Counted from the stretch's first letter, positions 34,562 through 43,503 are shown. The stretch: DNA of 64,000 nt from Acidobacteriota bacterium (GCA_018268935.1 JAFDVS010000050.1:1-64000), one strand, 5' to 3'. The notes: generated by a model not told the origin, from the sequence alone. Numbers and translations are program-made.

Positions 34562-35200
34562 TCAGCCCGCGGCCACCAGCCGCCTAGCCGCCGTCACCGC
34601 GGCCGTTGCGTTCTCGCTATACGCATCGGCGCCCACCTGATCGGCGAACTGTTGCGTCAGCGGTGCGCCGCCCACCATCACCTTCACCTTGTCGCGCACG
34701 CCGGCGGCCTTCAGCGCCTCGATCGTCATCTTGATGGAAGGCATGGTCACCGTGAGCAACGCCGAAAGAGCCACGATGTTCGCGCCCGTCGATTGCACGG
34801 CATCAATGAACTTCTGCGGCGACACATCCGCCCCGAGGTCGATCACCTCAAAGCCGCCGCCTTCGAGCAGCGAGGCCACCAGGTTCTTTCCGATATCGTG
34901 CAGGTCGCCCTTCACCGTGCCGATCACCACCTTGCCCGCGGGCTTGGCGCCCGAGGCCGCCAGCAACGGCCGGATGGGTTCGAGCGCCGCCTTCATGGCC
35001 CGTGCCGACAGCAGCAACTCCGGCACGAAGAATTCTTCGCATTCGTAGCGGCGGCCCACTTCGTCCATGGCGGGCACCATGTACTGCTGAATCACGGTGA
35101 GGGCATCCATCTCCGCGGCGACGGCCTCCCGCGCCACTGCGCCCGCGGTCTTCGCGTCGCCATCAATGATCGCCTGCCGGAGGGTTTCCAGATCCGCCAT
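34562..35200 (-). CDS. Corrinoid (B12-binding) methyl carrier protein, MtaC/MtbC type
   Basis: A 212-residue two-domain methyl carrier. The N-terminal helical cap (residues 1-85, EEFFVPELLLSARAMKAAL) is followed by a Rossmann-like B12 domain with the Asp99-x-His101-x-x-Gly104 motif (GDLHDIGKNLV) whose His ligates cobalt. It also has the LSALLTVTMPSIK and VMVGGAPLTQQFA segments. The start MADLETLRQAI is preferred over an upstream extension. It is the first gene of the four-gene minus-strand operon and diverges from the second UroD-type gene, with 58 bp between starts. Confidence 0.93.
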   Translation of the reverse strand: MADLETLRQAIIDGDAKTAGAVAREAVAAEMDALTVIQQYMVPAMDEVGRRYECEEFFVPELLLSARAMKAALEPIRPLLAASGAKPAGKVVIGTVKGDLHDIGKNLVASLLEGGGFEVIDLGADVSPQKFIDAVQSTGANIVALSALLTVTMPSIKMTIEALKAAGVRDKVKVMVGGAPLTQQFADQVGADAYSENATAAVTAARRLVAAG

Positions 35201-35258
35201 GGTATGAACCTCGCTATCGGTGAGTTTGGTCGATGGGTTGCAGAGCAATTCGGGTGCC

Positions 35259-36518
35259 ATGACTTCCCGTGAACGCGTTCTCGCCAGCCTGAACCATCAA
35301 GGCCCCGATTTCCTGCCCATCGACTTCGGTTCTTCCTCCGTCACGGGCATGCACGCCAGTTGCGTCGCCGCACTGCGCGATTACCACGGTCTGGAGCGCC
35401 GCCCGGTGAAGGTGTGGGAGCCGACCCAGATGCTCGGCTGGATCGATGAGGATCTGAAACGGGTGCTCGGCATCGATACCGAAGCTGTCTTCCCACGCAA
35501 GGCAAACTTCGGCACGGTTCTCGACGACTGGAAGCCCTGGCGCATGCCGGATGGGTTGGAAGTGTTGGTGCCAGGGAATTTCTGCGTCACCGTCGACTCG
35601 GCCGGCGACACCCTGATTCATCCCCACGGCGATCCGCAAGCGCCGCCATCGGGACGCATGCCCGCCGGCGGCTACTTCTTCGACGCCATCATCCGCCAAC
35701 AACCAATCGACGAGGAGAAACTGAACCCGGAGGACAACGTCGAAGAGTTCACTGCGCTCACCGATGCCGACCTCAATTACCTGGAGCAAGCCTCCACCGC
35801 CGCCCGCGCCACCGGACGGGCCGTGGTGGGCAAATTCGGCTCCGGATTCGGCGACATCGCGGTGGTGCCAGGCACTGGATTAAAGCATCCGAAAGGCATT
35901 CGCGACGTGGCCGAGTGGTACATGTCTATCCGCAGCCGCCCGGACTACATTCACGGCGTGTTCAGCCGGCAGTGCGACATCCTGCTCGACAACCTCGCCC
36001 GCGCCCACGCGAGGCTGGGCCAGAATATCGATGTGCTCTATCTCTGCGGCACCGACTTCGGCACCCAGACATCCACCTTCTGCTCCGCCAACACTTTTCG
36101 TGAACTGTGGCTGCCCTACTACAAGCGCATCAACGATTGGGTGCATCGGAACACGTCCTGGAAGACGTTCAAACACTCCTGCGGATCGGTGATCAAGTTT
36201 CTTCCGTTGTTCCTGGAGGCGGGTTTCGATATTCTGAACCCGGTGCAGATCTCCGCCACCGGAATGGATCCGGCGCACCTCAAAGCCGAGTTCGGCGACA
36301 GGCTGGTGTTCTGGGGCGGCGGCGTGGATACGCAGAAGACGCTGGCCTTCGGGACTCCGGAAGAGGTGCGGGAGCAAGTGACCCGCCACTGTGCGATTTT
36401 CTCGGCCGCCGGCGGGTATGTGTTCAATGCCGTGCATAACGTCCAGGCCCGAACTCCGGTGGAGAATATCGATGCCATGTTCCGCGCGGTGCACCAATTT
36501 CAAGGCCGGACCCCCTGA
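35259..36518 (+). CDS. UroD-family protein, probable substrate methyltransferase
   Basis: A 419-residue UroD-fold protein starting at MTSRERVLASLNHQGPDFLP. The HxC zinc pair is in FKHSCGS. The third position, usually Cys, falls in VFNAVHNVQARTPVENI and offers His instead. It is longer than HemE and than its paralogue at 32811-33821, with inserts around residues 110-160. It is divergently transcribed from the corrinoid operon across 58 bp, so the promoters are shared. It is a good candidate for the substrate-specific MT1 component; the methyl donor is unknown. Confidence 0.83.
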   Translation: MTSRERVLASLNHQGPDFLPIDFGSSSVTGMHASCVAALRDYHGLERRPVKVWEPTQMLGWIDEDLKRVLGIDTEAVFPRKANFGTVLDDWKPWRMPDGLEVLVPGNFCVTVDSAGDTLIHPHGDPQAPPSGRMPAGGYFFDAIIRQQPIDEEKLNPEDNVEEFTALTDADLNYLEQASTAARATGRAVVGKFGSGFGDIAVVPGTGLKHPKGIRDVAEWYMSIRSRPDYIHGVFSRQCDILLDNLARAHARLGQNIDVLYLCGTDFGTQTSTFCSANTFRELWLPYYKRINDWVHRNTSWKTFKHSCGSVIKFLPLFLEAGFDILNPVQISATGMDPAHLKAEFGDRLVFWGGGVDTQKTLAFGTPEEVREQVTRHCAIFSAAGGYVFNAVHNVQARTPVENIDAMFRAVHQFQGRTP

Positions 36519-36590
36519 CCCACATGCGCCAGTTGGCCCAAAGTGCGGCTTTTGCCTCAACGGCTCCCATCGGTCTTCAACCTTCACCCG

Positions 36591-37538
36591 CTACCTTCGC
36601 GACGCCAGAATAATCAAACCCAGCAGAGTGATAAACGGCCCGATCGCCGACACGTAAGTCGCGTAGTTACTCTTCCCGCGCCACAAATACGCCTTCTCCG
36701 GCTCCTGCGGTGAAACATAACAGGTATGTTTTGTTCCCACCGCGAACTGCTTCAGCAACTCCTCCATATCGGAAGCATGGCTCCTCTGCAGCAACCATTC
36801 CGTTCCACCCAGCCGCCACGGAGCATAGGTATCGGAAGTGTACTCCCGCCCCGCCACCGTGTAGCGGAACGCAATCGACAGGATGTAGCCTCCCGATGCA
36901 TCGCGCCCCGAGCCCCCGCTCCAACCCCGCACTTCGCTCTTCGTCATCTCACATTGCGCCGCGGGCCATTGCTGCACCTGCCACCAATGCCACCACGGAC
37001 GCGCGCTCATGAACCACACCATCGGCAATCCGATCAGCAGCGCCGTGAATCCCACCAGGCTCAGCATCCACGCGCCGTTCTCGTAAAACGTCGCCACCCA
37101 CTGCCCCCACGTCAGCGGCGGATCGGGCCGGTAAGTGGCCCACTTCCACAAACCCACAGCCAGAGGCGGCCCACTGCTTAGCACCATGAAGGCCGCCAGA
37201 ATCCACGCGCCAGGCAACCACCACCACCCGGAATAATCGCGCGAAAGCAGCGCCTCGCCCGGCGATGACGGATCGTAGAAGCACCCAAGCCGCGCGCCCA
37301 CCTGAGGATCGCCGAGCGTGTACTCGCCTTGCCAGTCGGAAATGCCGATCCGCGTTGCCTCATAACTGCGGCCCCCGGCTTCCACCTTGTACACCAGGCT
37401 CGGGTCCGAACGTACCACTGTGCATTGCCCCGCCGTCCACTTCCGCGCCTTCCACCACAGCAGGAAATCGTCCTTCAGATAGTAGGTCATCAGCACCGCC
37501 GCGCCTGCCACCGCGGCCGATAGCCCGAAAGCAGCCAC
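36591..37538 (-). CDS. Membrane protein with two DUF3592-like domains
   Basis: A 315-residue protein with about four to five membrane segments alternating with two similar beta-rich extracytoplasmic domains. Each has a W-x-A-x-C motif (KWTAGQCTVVRSD and QWPAAQCEMTKSEVRG), a YEATRIG or YTSDTYA strand and a CFYDPSSPGEALL or CYVSPQEPEKAYL strand. This duplicated pattern fits DUF3592. GTG 37538 has GGGAG five bases upstream; GTG 37595 is also possible. It diverges from the secreted protein gene at 37626. Function unknown. Confidence 0.75.
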   Translation of the reverse strand: MAAFGLSAAVAGAAVLMTYYLKDDFLLWWKARKWTAGQCTVVRSDPSLVYKVEAGGRSYEATRIGISDWQGEYTLGDPQVGARLGCFYDPSSPGEALLSRDYSGWWWLPGAWILAAFMVLSSGPPLAVGLWKWATYRPDPPLTWGQWVATFYENGAWMLSLVGFTALLIGLPMVWFMSARPWWHWWQVQQWPAAQCEMTKSEVRGWSGGSGRDASGGYILSIAFRYTVAGREYTSDTYAPWRLGGTEWLLQRSHASDMEELLKQFAVGTKHTCYVSPQEPEKAYLWRGKSNYATYVSAIGPFITLLGLIILASRR

Positions 37539-37625
37539 CAGATCTCCCGGAAACGCGCCGGGCGCTTTGTTGGCGAAGGCTCCGATTGGTCTCACAATTC
37601 TAGAAAGGTACCATAGGAAGGCTCT

Positions 37626-38900
37626 ATGCTCTTTCTCTTTCTGCTGCTCGCAAGCCTTTGCGCCCAACAGCCGCCCTACGATCCCAACGACCCGGAAGGC
37701 ATCCAGATCTGGCCCAACAAAATGGGCAGGTACCCGTGGAAGCGCCCCGGCATCTTCAAAGTGGAGCGGCTGTACGCGCCCACCGGCAACTTCGCCCGTG
37801 TCCCCGCTGTCAGCGCCGCCGAGATGCAGCAAATGACCGCTGTGCTCGACAAACTCAGCGCTATCGTGAAAGCCACGCCCACCGCCAGCACCGGCCTGAT
37901 CGGCTACTGGATCAAGGAAAGCCGGACTTTTTACTACCCCGAAGCCGCCGCCTTGCCGTTCACCTATGGCTCCGGCTTTTATCCGTTTCGGTTGGAGGAT
38001 GTACTCACCAACGGCAAGTTCGTTCCGCAATGGGGCGGGGAAACAACGCCGGCTTATTACGAAATCAATCGCCTCCCGGGCGCAGTCCATCAACCCGTGC
38101 TGCTGAAGGATTCCGATACCGAAATCTACACCCGCCCGCAAATCACCGCGCAGTGGATGGGTTTTCCCGTCTACGACAACGACGATCTCCTCATCGCCCG
38201 CGCCGGCCGCGACCCATGGGTCGCCATCCCCTACGCCCGAGCCCTCAAAGCCGCCATCCCCGCGCTCGCCAAGGACGCCGCCACCGCCGAATCCCGCCTC
38301 GCCTCACTGAAAAAGCAAAACGAAGAAACGCAATCTCCCGTCTACGAGCAGAAAATGCGCGCGCATTTGGAAAAATACTCCGGCGCATATAAGACATCCG
38401 ATCCGAAAAAGTGGGCCGGCCGTCTGGCCGGCATGGAGCACGAGCTGAAATACAACCGCGAGCAAGCCGCGCTCAAAGCCAACCCCCAGCGCGACAAAGA
38501 CGGCGATTGGTATTGGAACCCCATCGACGCCCATGCCGACGCCTCGAAACGCCTCGCCGCACTCACCGCCGCCGACGCCGCCCGCCAGGCCTGCTACCTC
38601 CCCGCCACCAATAAAAACGGCCGCTACGCGCTCCCCGGCGACATCCTGCCCGCCGCCTCCAACCCCCAATGCCGCGAACTCGTCACCACCAACTTCCAAT
38701 ATTTCGACCCCAAACTCCCGCGCTCCACCCCGCAGATCCTCCGCCTTCGCGACCTGAGCCTCTGTGCCACGGTGGTGAACGGAAAGCTCGTCAACAAGGA
38801 TCGCCCCCGCCCCGACCGTTCCCCGCAAGGTTGCCTCAAAAACGTGCCGATCTGGGAAGAAATGGATTGGGAAGCCATGGGCAACCTCGTCGTTCCGTAA
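37626..38900 (+). CDS. Secreted protein of unknown function
   Basis: A 424-residue protein with a signal peptide (MLFLFLLLASLCAQ). The mature N-terminus is Pro/Asp-rich (QPPYDPNDPEGIQIWPN). The middle part has several aromatic-rich strands (GYWIKESRTFYYPEA, QWGGETTPAYYEIN). A helical, Lys/Glu-rich region spans about residues 215-285, and the C-terminus has paired cysteines (residues about 330-410). No family recognised. It diverges from the DUF3592 gene with about 90 bp between starts. Confidence 0.65.
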   Translation: MLFLFLLLASLCAQQPPYDPNDPEGIQIWPNKMGRYPWKRPGIFKVERLYAPTGNFARVPAVSAAEMQQMTAVLDKLSAIVKATPTASTGLIGYWIKESRTFYYPEAAALPFTYGSGFYPFRLEDVLTNGKFVPQWGGETTPAYYEINRLPGAVHQPVLLKDSDTEIYTRPQITAQWMGFPVYDNDDLLIARAGRDPWVAIPYARALKAAIPALAKDAATAESRLASLKKQNEETQSPVYEQKMRAHLEKYSGAYKTSDPKKWAGRLAGMEHELKYNREQAALKANPQRDKDGDWYWNPIDAHADASKRLAALTAADAARQACYLPATNKNGRYALPGDILPAASNPQCRELVTTNFQYFDPKLPRSTPQILRLRDLSLCATVVNGKLVNKDRPRPDRSPQGCLKNVPIWEEMDWEAMGNLVVP

Positions 38901-38941
38901 TCGGCTCGTTCTCCTGCTATCGTGTAACTAGGATCTGAGCA

Positions 38942-39100
38942 ATGCGTCTGACGATCGAACTGCCTGACTACCAAAAAGCATCGCCAGAGCAACGCGCTCA
39001 AATCGCTGTAGCGCGAATCCGTGCCATCCAGCAGCGCTCCAAGCCCGATCCCGATGGATTAACGGTGTTGGACTACATCCATCAAAGCCGCCGTGGATAA
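38942..39100 (+). CDS. Small antitoxin-like protein (orphan VapB type)
   Basis: Reads MRLTIELPDYQKASPEQRAQ and continues to IHQSRRG, 52 residues in all. The size, charge and first strand resemble antitoxins of VapBC pairs. A few bases downstream lies a fragment that reads as the C-terminal end of a PIN-domain toxin (39115-39219), so the pair seems to have lost its toxin. The identification as an antitoxin rests mainly on that neighbour. Confidence 0.5.
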   Translation: MRLTIELPDYQKASPEQRAQIAVARIRAIQQRSKPDPDGLTVLDYIHQSRRG

Positions 39101-39114
39101 CAAGCCCCCGCTAG

Positions 39115-39219
39115 GCCTCCTACCTGGCAACGGCACTACGGGAAGGTGTGGCCCTTGCTAGTTTGGACAAAGCACTACGAGACGCTGCGTTGAAGGCGGG
39201 AGTCGCATTGTTTCATTAG
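39115..39219 (+). pseudogene. C-terminal remnant of a PIN-domain (VapC-like) toxin
   Basis: An open stretch after a TAG at 39112 reads ASYLATALREGVALASLDKA and ends RDAALKAGVALFH-stop. This is the typical last third of a PIN nuclease (the xYLALAL-x-LATLDxxL motif). The start and the first two catalytic acidic residues are missing. It lies out of frame with the GTG that overlaps the antitoxin stop, so an internal deletion is likely. Its 3' end overlaps the next minus-strand gene by 4 bp. Confidence 0.6.
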
Positions 39220-40439
39220 GTCTTTGACCGGAACAGCCAGTGGATGTCCACCACCTCCGGTTGCTTCAACACCAACTCCACGTCCTCAATCGACTTCGCG
39301 CCAACGCGGCCTCGATACATCCTGTCATTGGCTCGATAGTAAATCGTCTCCTCCTCCACAAGAAGGATTTCGCTGTCGCCCTGTCCGGTTTCGATCGTAT
39401 AGCGCTGCCGCGTGTCCACGTTGTACAGAAGCAGAGTGCCGGGAAAATAGGAGCGGTCCCAATGCCAGTCAAAGGGGTATCCCGTTGCGGTCGGCTCTTT
39501 CCGGCGCTCTTTCTTTCCGGGGCTCGGCTGAGTCCGTCTCACTTCGTACCCTGCCGCGCACACGATCACACCAAGCCATCGGCCCAACAATCGCGGTTTG
39601 GACATGTCCCCTGGAATCGTCCATTTGTGCCAATCCCACTGTTTGTTGAGGAACCTTCCGATCAGCAGGGTCTTTCGCCCGATTGGTCCTTCGTGCTCTG
39701 GTGACGTGTACTTGGACTGCACGACGATCAGGCCCGGAGTCAGCACGTAGGCAAAAACAATGTCGTCCTCCGAATAGCGAAGCTGAGCCGGCAACATGAT
39801 CCCCGACTCAATCGAAGCGCCTCCCTTGCGAAAGACCAATTGGCCGTCGGGGTATGGAAACAACTCGACTTGACCATCCGAGAAGGGTTGGATGCCACCC
39901 ACGAGTCCTGTGAGGCGGATGTTTCGATAGTCCCGCCAGTCGCCCGTGCGTTGCCGGCCTGTTTGAATGTCGATCTCTCGCAGGTTCTGATCTTGCAGTT
40001 TCTCGGTCGCTAGATACATGGCAACTGTGCCTCCATTGGAAGCAAACAGCACTGCCTCCAGTGGAAGGAGGCCTTCTTTGTATGGCACGGCAAACGACTG
40101 ATCCTTTTCCGGTTGATCTGCTTGGACCACGGTAATCATGTCGGAACGGAGGTTAGGGTGGGTTGCCACCCAGCTGCCGAGGCCAGAATCAAACAGGATG
40201 TTGCGTGTTCCCCGGTCTGCCGAAATCAGCGTGCGCACCGGAATCAGCTCCCCGCGGCTGTCCTCAAAGCGGTAAAGGATGGCAGGAAAGGTCGCCGGTC
40301 CATACTCATTGGTGCACGCAGAGATAGCGTACAATCTTCCTCTTCCGCTGGCGGCAAACCCTACGCCCCCGGGGCGCAGAAAGCAGGATGCTCCGAGCAG
40401 GCTACGGCGTGTTGGGTATAGTTGTGGAGCAGACTTCAT
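39216..40439 (-). CDS. Exported protein of unknown function, probable beta-propeller-like
   Basis: A 407-residue protein from MKSAPQLYPTRRSLLGASC, a twin-arginine-type signal. The sequence is beta-rich with repeated short strands (LYAISACTNEYG, AVLFASNGGTVAMYLA, GTLLLYNVDTRQRYTIETG), suggesting a propeller. The start overlaps the 3' end of the SLT-like gene by 38 bp. It is the last gene of a four-gene minus-strand series. The GC content is lower than that of the core genes around it. No family assigned. Confidence 0.6.
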   Translation of the reverse strand: MKSAPQLYPTRRSLLGASCFLRPGGVGFAASGRGRLYAISACTNEYGPATFPAILYRFEDSRGELIPVRTLISADRGTRNILFDSGLGSWVATHPNLRSDMITVVQADQPEKDQSFAVPYKEGLLPLEAVLFASNGGTVAMYLATEKLQDQNLREIDIQTGRQRTGDWRDYRNIRLTGLVGGIQPFSDGQVELFPYPDGQLVFRKGGASIESGIMLPAQLRYSEDDIVFAYVLTPGLIVVQSKYTSPEHEGPIGRKTLLIGRFLNKQWDWHKWTIPGDMSKPRLLGRWLGVIVCAAGYEVRRTQPSPGKKERRKEPTATGYPFDWHWDRSYFPGTLLLYNVDTRQRYTIETGQGDSEILLVEEETIYYRANDRMYRGRVGAKSIEDVELVLKQPEVVDIHWLFRSKT

Positions 40440-41973
40440 TGACGTATGCCTTTCCATTGGCTCCATACCGGCTCACCTTCCAATATCGGAGGTTGCCTGT
40501 GCCAGCCCAGCTAATGTAGTGCGGGGAAGCGCCGTTATATACCTTCATCCAGACGGCGTCCAAGTAGGAATGTGTGCCCGTGGCGGAATTCTCGGTGTAA
40601 CCAAACCTGCACTGTTGGGCGTTTCCTTCGAGGATTTCGCAAGGCGGCTTTGCAGCGGGATGTGTCGCTTTGAACTGCTCGTACTGTTGCCTTTGGCTGT
40701 CCCACCAGCCTTGAGAGGTCGCCAAAAAGCTCGCCAGCTTCTGCTTCCCCTGCGAGACGTTCACGGTCCAGTCCCAGAGAGTGACATAGGTAGGGGGAGG
40801 ATCCACCTGCATAACGCCAAATCCGTGCGGCGTTCCCCAAGTCGGCCTACCCTCCGGCCTCGTCGAACAAGGTGGGGAGTAAAACTGCCGCATCCCTCCT
40901 TCAGCGCACGGGCCTCCTGATTCGTGCGCCGCCAACTGCTGCAAGAACCACGGTGAGCCGCCAAGCAGGTTTTTGACGTACGTCCGGTCCGGGTTCGTCC
41001 CGTGCACATTCAAAGGAGCCTGCTGTTCCGGCCCGTTCCCAACCTTCCAATAGATCGTCGCCAGTCCCCCCGCGACGGTTCCTGTGTCTGTAAGTAGGTT
41101 GTTGGTCCCGTTCGCGGCGGTGTACTTGTAATTAGGGACGTTTGGATCCATGGATACCGGCGTCTTTAGCACTCTGGCAACGTTGTCACCTCCCGTATAG
41201 GCGAAACTCACCCACCACCTCACCTGCTGGTTGAAGTTGTTCGGAGACAACCTCGCAATCACGGGTGGCATTCGCGGGGCGCCCTGCGCTCCCTGATCGT
41301 TCCAGATCCATGCCGTGGATCCCTGGGAAATGGGGTTGTCGTTGTATGTCAGGAGCAGATTCGGCATCGGCGTGCTACTCCCCTGTGTCGAGCCCTTTAG
41401 ATCCCGCTGCTTCTGTGCCACCGCCTTTGTGGATTGCATTGGAAACGGTGCCACAGTTGCCGACGACGGGCGCGAGGGCCCATATACCGGCGGCTGCGAA
41501 ATATCCAACATGCTGTAGGCGTACTCGTCATCCCAATATCCGTCGCAGTAGATGTAGCAGTCGAAAACGATATCTCTATACAGGAACACCGCTTCCACCA
41601 TTGCCGACCCAATGGCAACGAAATATATGCCTGGCTCACCGTCAGCATCTCCGCTGAGGGAGAGGCTACTCGTGTTCTGTACGCATACAGGGGCACCGGC
41701 GGGCCAAGGGGTACTCCAGCCGTAGGGTAGCGTCCCATCCATCTTGATAATTGCCAGGTTCGCGCAAAGGCCATACCAATACGCGGTACCGTAGTCGGCT
41801 ATGGCCCAAGTGTAGCCGTCCATCTTTGCCGTGCCGGCATCATAGGTAAGCAGCGTTGTAGACTGCACGCAGGCGGTATTGGCAGGGCAATACTCCTGTG
41901 CCACCATTTCGGTTGGCGCGATCACGGTCAGTAGCACAGCCACCGCCACAACACATCCAAGAATTCGAATCAT
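40402..41973 (-). CDS. Secreted protein with lytic-transglycosylase-like C-terminal region
   Basis: A 523-residue protein with a signal peptide (MIRILGCVVAVAVLLTVIAP). ATG 41973 is supported by GAGAGG just upstream. The C-terminal part has the SLT-like pattern QQLAAHESGG (catalytic Glu candidate) then GFGVMQVDPP and WDWTVNVSQGKQKL, the order seen in lysozyme-fold transglycosylases. The N-terminal 330 residues are Cys/Tyr-rich and unrecognised. It may cleave or bind peptidoglycan. It lies 19 bp after the preceding gene and overlaps the next. Confidence 0.65.
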   Translation of the reverse strand: MIRILGCVVAVAVLLTVIAPTEMVAQEYCPANTACVQSTTLLTYDAGTAKMDGYTWAIADYGTAYWYGLCANLAIIKMDGTLPYGWSTPWPAGAPVCVQNTSSLSLSGDADGEPGIYFVAIGSAMVEAVFLYRDIVFDCYIYCDGYWDDEYAYSMLDISQPPVYGPSRPSSATVAPFPMQSTKAVAQKQRDLKGSTQGSSTPMPNLLLTYNDNPISQGSTAWIWNDQGAQGAPRMPPVIARLSPNNFNQQVRWWVSFAYTGGDNVARVLKTPVSMDPNVPNYKYTAANGTNNLLTDTGTVAGGLATIYWKVGNGPEQQAPLNVHGTNPDRTYVKNLLGGSPWFLQQLAAHESGGPCAEGGMRQFYSPPCSTRPEGRPTWGTPHGFGVMQVDPPPTYVTLWDWTVNVSQGKQKLASFLATSQGWWDSQRQQYEQFKATHPAAKPPCEILEGNAQQCRFGYTENSATGTHSYLDAVWMKVYNGASPHYISWAGTGNLRYWKVSRYGANGKAYVNEVCSTTIPNTP

Positions 41974-41992
41974 CGGTCCTCTCACTTTCTGC

Positions 41993-42544
41993 CTAAGGGC
42001 GCTGCTTCTGTGTTGTCGCCGTGGTTTTCAGCCCGCCCGTCTTGAACTGAGTGGTCAGCGACTGTTCCAGTTTCGAAAACGCCCCAGTTCCAAGCGCTTG
42101 TTTCAGCCGCTCTCGCAGATTCTGGACAACTGCGTCCCGGCGTTGCTGCAAGTCAAGCAACTCCTGCGGTGGGGACGGCGGGCGCTCACCGGGGAGCAAT
42201 CTCCGGTTCAATGGCACGGGTCTTGATGCCCGGATGATGGCGGCGGCTCGTTCGTCAAACGCATCAAGTTCTTTGACAACTGTCAAGGCCAACGTCTCCA
42301 AACTATCAGCCTCCGCGGGCGAAAGCTGTGCGGACTCCTTATAGTAGTCTCGAGCCTTTGTCCCGGTGGTGCCTTTGGCCACTCGTTGTTCCGACCTTTG
42401 CTTCAGAAATTGAATATGACGAAACACCACTTCGAATGTGGCCGTTGGAATTTGGACTGCTGGCTGCTGCACGGATTGTCCAAACACTCCTGTTGTCAAG
42501 CCGATCGCGGCAGCCGCAGTGAATACCCGCTTCATGGTGTTCAT
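41993..42544 (-). CDS. Small secreted protein of unknown function
   Basis: A 183-residue protein with a signal peptide (MKRVFTAAAAIGLTTGVFG). The mature part is helical and rich in Arg, Gln and Leu (VFRHIQFLKQRSEQRVAKG, LEQSLTTQF). It lies 8 bp after the TPR-like gene and 19 bp before the SLT-like gene. The start may be ATG 42544 or ATG 42535. No family recognised. Confidence 0.6.
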   Translation of the reverse strand: MNTMKRVFTAAAAIGLTTGVFGQSVQQPAVQIPTATFEVVFRHIQFLKQRSEQRVAKGTTGTKARDYYKESAQLSPAEADSLETLALTVVKELDAFDERAAAIIRASRPVPLNRRLLPGERPPSPPQELLDLQQRRDAVVQNLRERLKQALGTGAFSKLEQSLTTQFKTGGLKTTATTQKQRP

Positions 42545-42552
42545 GTGAGTCC

Positions 42553-42957
42553 TCACCTCTGGAACTGATCTAACAAGTGCTGCGCGCGTAGGTTGCCGGG
42601 GTCCACTTCGGCAAGACGCTTCATATCGGCAACAAATTTCTGCAAAGCCATTCCGCAACGCCGCACGATCTCCACATCCAAGTCTGCCGCGCCGCATGTC
42701 TCTCTCAGCAAGACAGCGGACTGGCCCCTGACATCCGTATCCGTCTCAAACTCGGTCTGCAACTTGATGCCGGTCTCGGCCGACTCGATGTACTTCTTCC
42801 GCTCATGCCGAACACGTTGCAGCCCCGCCAACCCTTTCGCTTTCCAAGAAGTGGAAGAGTCCTTGCTGGCGACGATTTTCCCATAGATTTCTTCCGCCTC
42901 CGGTAACTGTTGTTCCTCACGCAGGACTTTCGCCATGTTAAACTGTACGAAATGCAT
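42553..42957 (-). CDS. TPR-like protein, probably the truncated end of a longer gene
   Basis: A 134-residue helical protein with one recognisable TPR-like repeat (AKVLREEQQLPEAEEIYGKI) and a second helical pair. It begins abruptly inside a repeat and has no signal peptide or promoter room, because its start overlaps the start of the divergent PEP-CTERM gene by 6 bp. It looks like the 3' end of a larger TPR gene whose 5' part was lost. Whether it is still expressed is unclear. Confidence 0.5.
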   Translation of the reverse strand: MHFVQFNMAKVLREEQQLPEAEEIYGKIVASKDSSTSWKAKGLAGLQRVRHERKKYIESAETGIKLQTEFETDTDVRGQSAVLLRETCGAADLDVEIVRRCGMALQKFVADMKRLAEVDPGNLRAQHLLDQFQR

Positions 42958-43488
42958 AAGTTCAACGCCATCTTACGGTCTGCCTTGCACATGCTAGGGA
43001 TTGCAATGATTGCGGTAGCGAGCGCACAAAGCGCAAACGCAGCAATCACGGTTTACTACGAATTCACTGGCACCCTGTTTTCCGGCAACCTTCACATGAT
43101 TTATGAATCGACATCCGGCTTCTTCACTGAAGGTATGATCCCGTCGGCTCAACTGGAAACTTGCACAGCTACCGGAGGAACTTTACTCCTCACATCGTGC
43201 GACTCTGTGTCTTTCGAAGGCCCTGGAGCCAACACTCTCATTTTCAATGCGGATACAACGAACATAGGGACCTTTGCCGCCAGCTTTGAATTCGCGAACG
43301 GAGCGTTTGGGGCTTTCGGAGAATATGACGTGGTTGCTGGAGATGGAGTCGGCCATTTGTCGGTCCGTGAGAACCTCGATTCTGTCCCAGAACCTGGAAC
43401 GTTGTCGTTATTGGGACTCGGAGCTGCTGGCATCCTGTACTCGCGTTCTCGTTTTACTCGCAGGGGAAGTCACGAGATATCCGGCTGA
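42952..43488 (+). CDS. PEP-CTERM-sorted secreted protein
   Basis: A 178-residue protein: a signal peptide (SALHMLGIAMIAVASAQSANA), a beta-rich body, and a C-terminal sorting signal VPEPGTLSLLGLGAAGILY followed by a basic cluster. PEP-CTERM proteins are cleaved by an exosortase and go to the cell surface or exopolysaccharide. No exosortase is in the window. ATG 42952 is used; the frame runs further upstream without a better start. It is followed by a recombinase fragment on the other strand. Confidence 0.85.
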   Translation: MHKFNAILRSALHMLGIAMIAVASAQSANAAITVYYEFTGTLFSGNLHMIYESTSGFFTEGMIPSAQLETCTATGGTLLLTSCDSVSFEGPGANTLIFNADTTNIGTFAASFEFANGAFGAFGEYDVVAGDGVGHLSVRENLDSVPEPGTLSLLGLGAAGILYSRSRFTRRGSHEISG

Positions 43489-43503
43489 GGTTATTTCCGC
43501 TCC

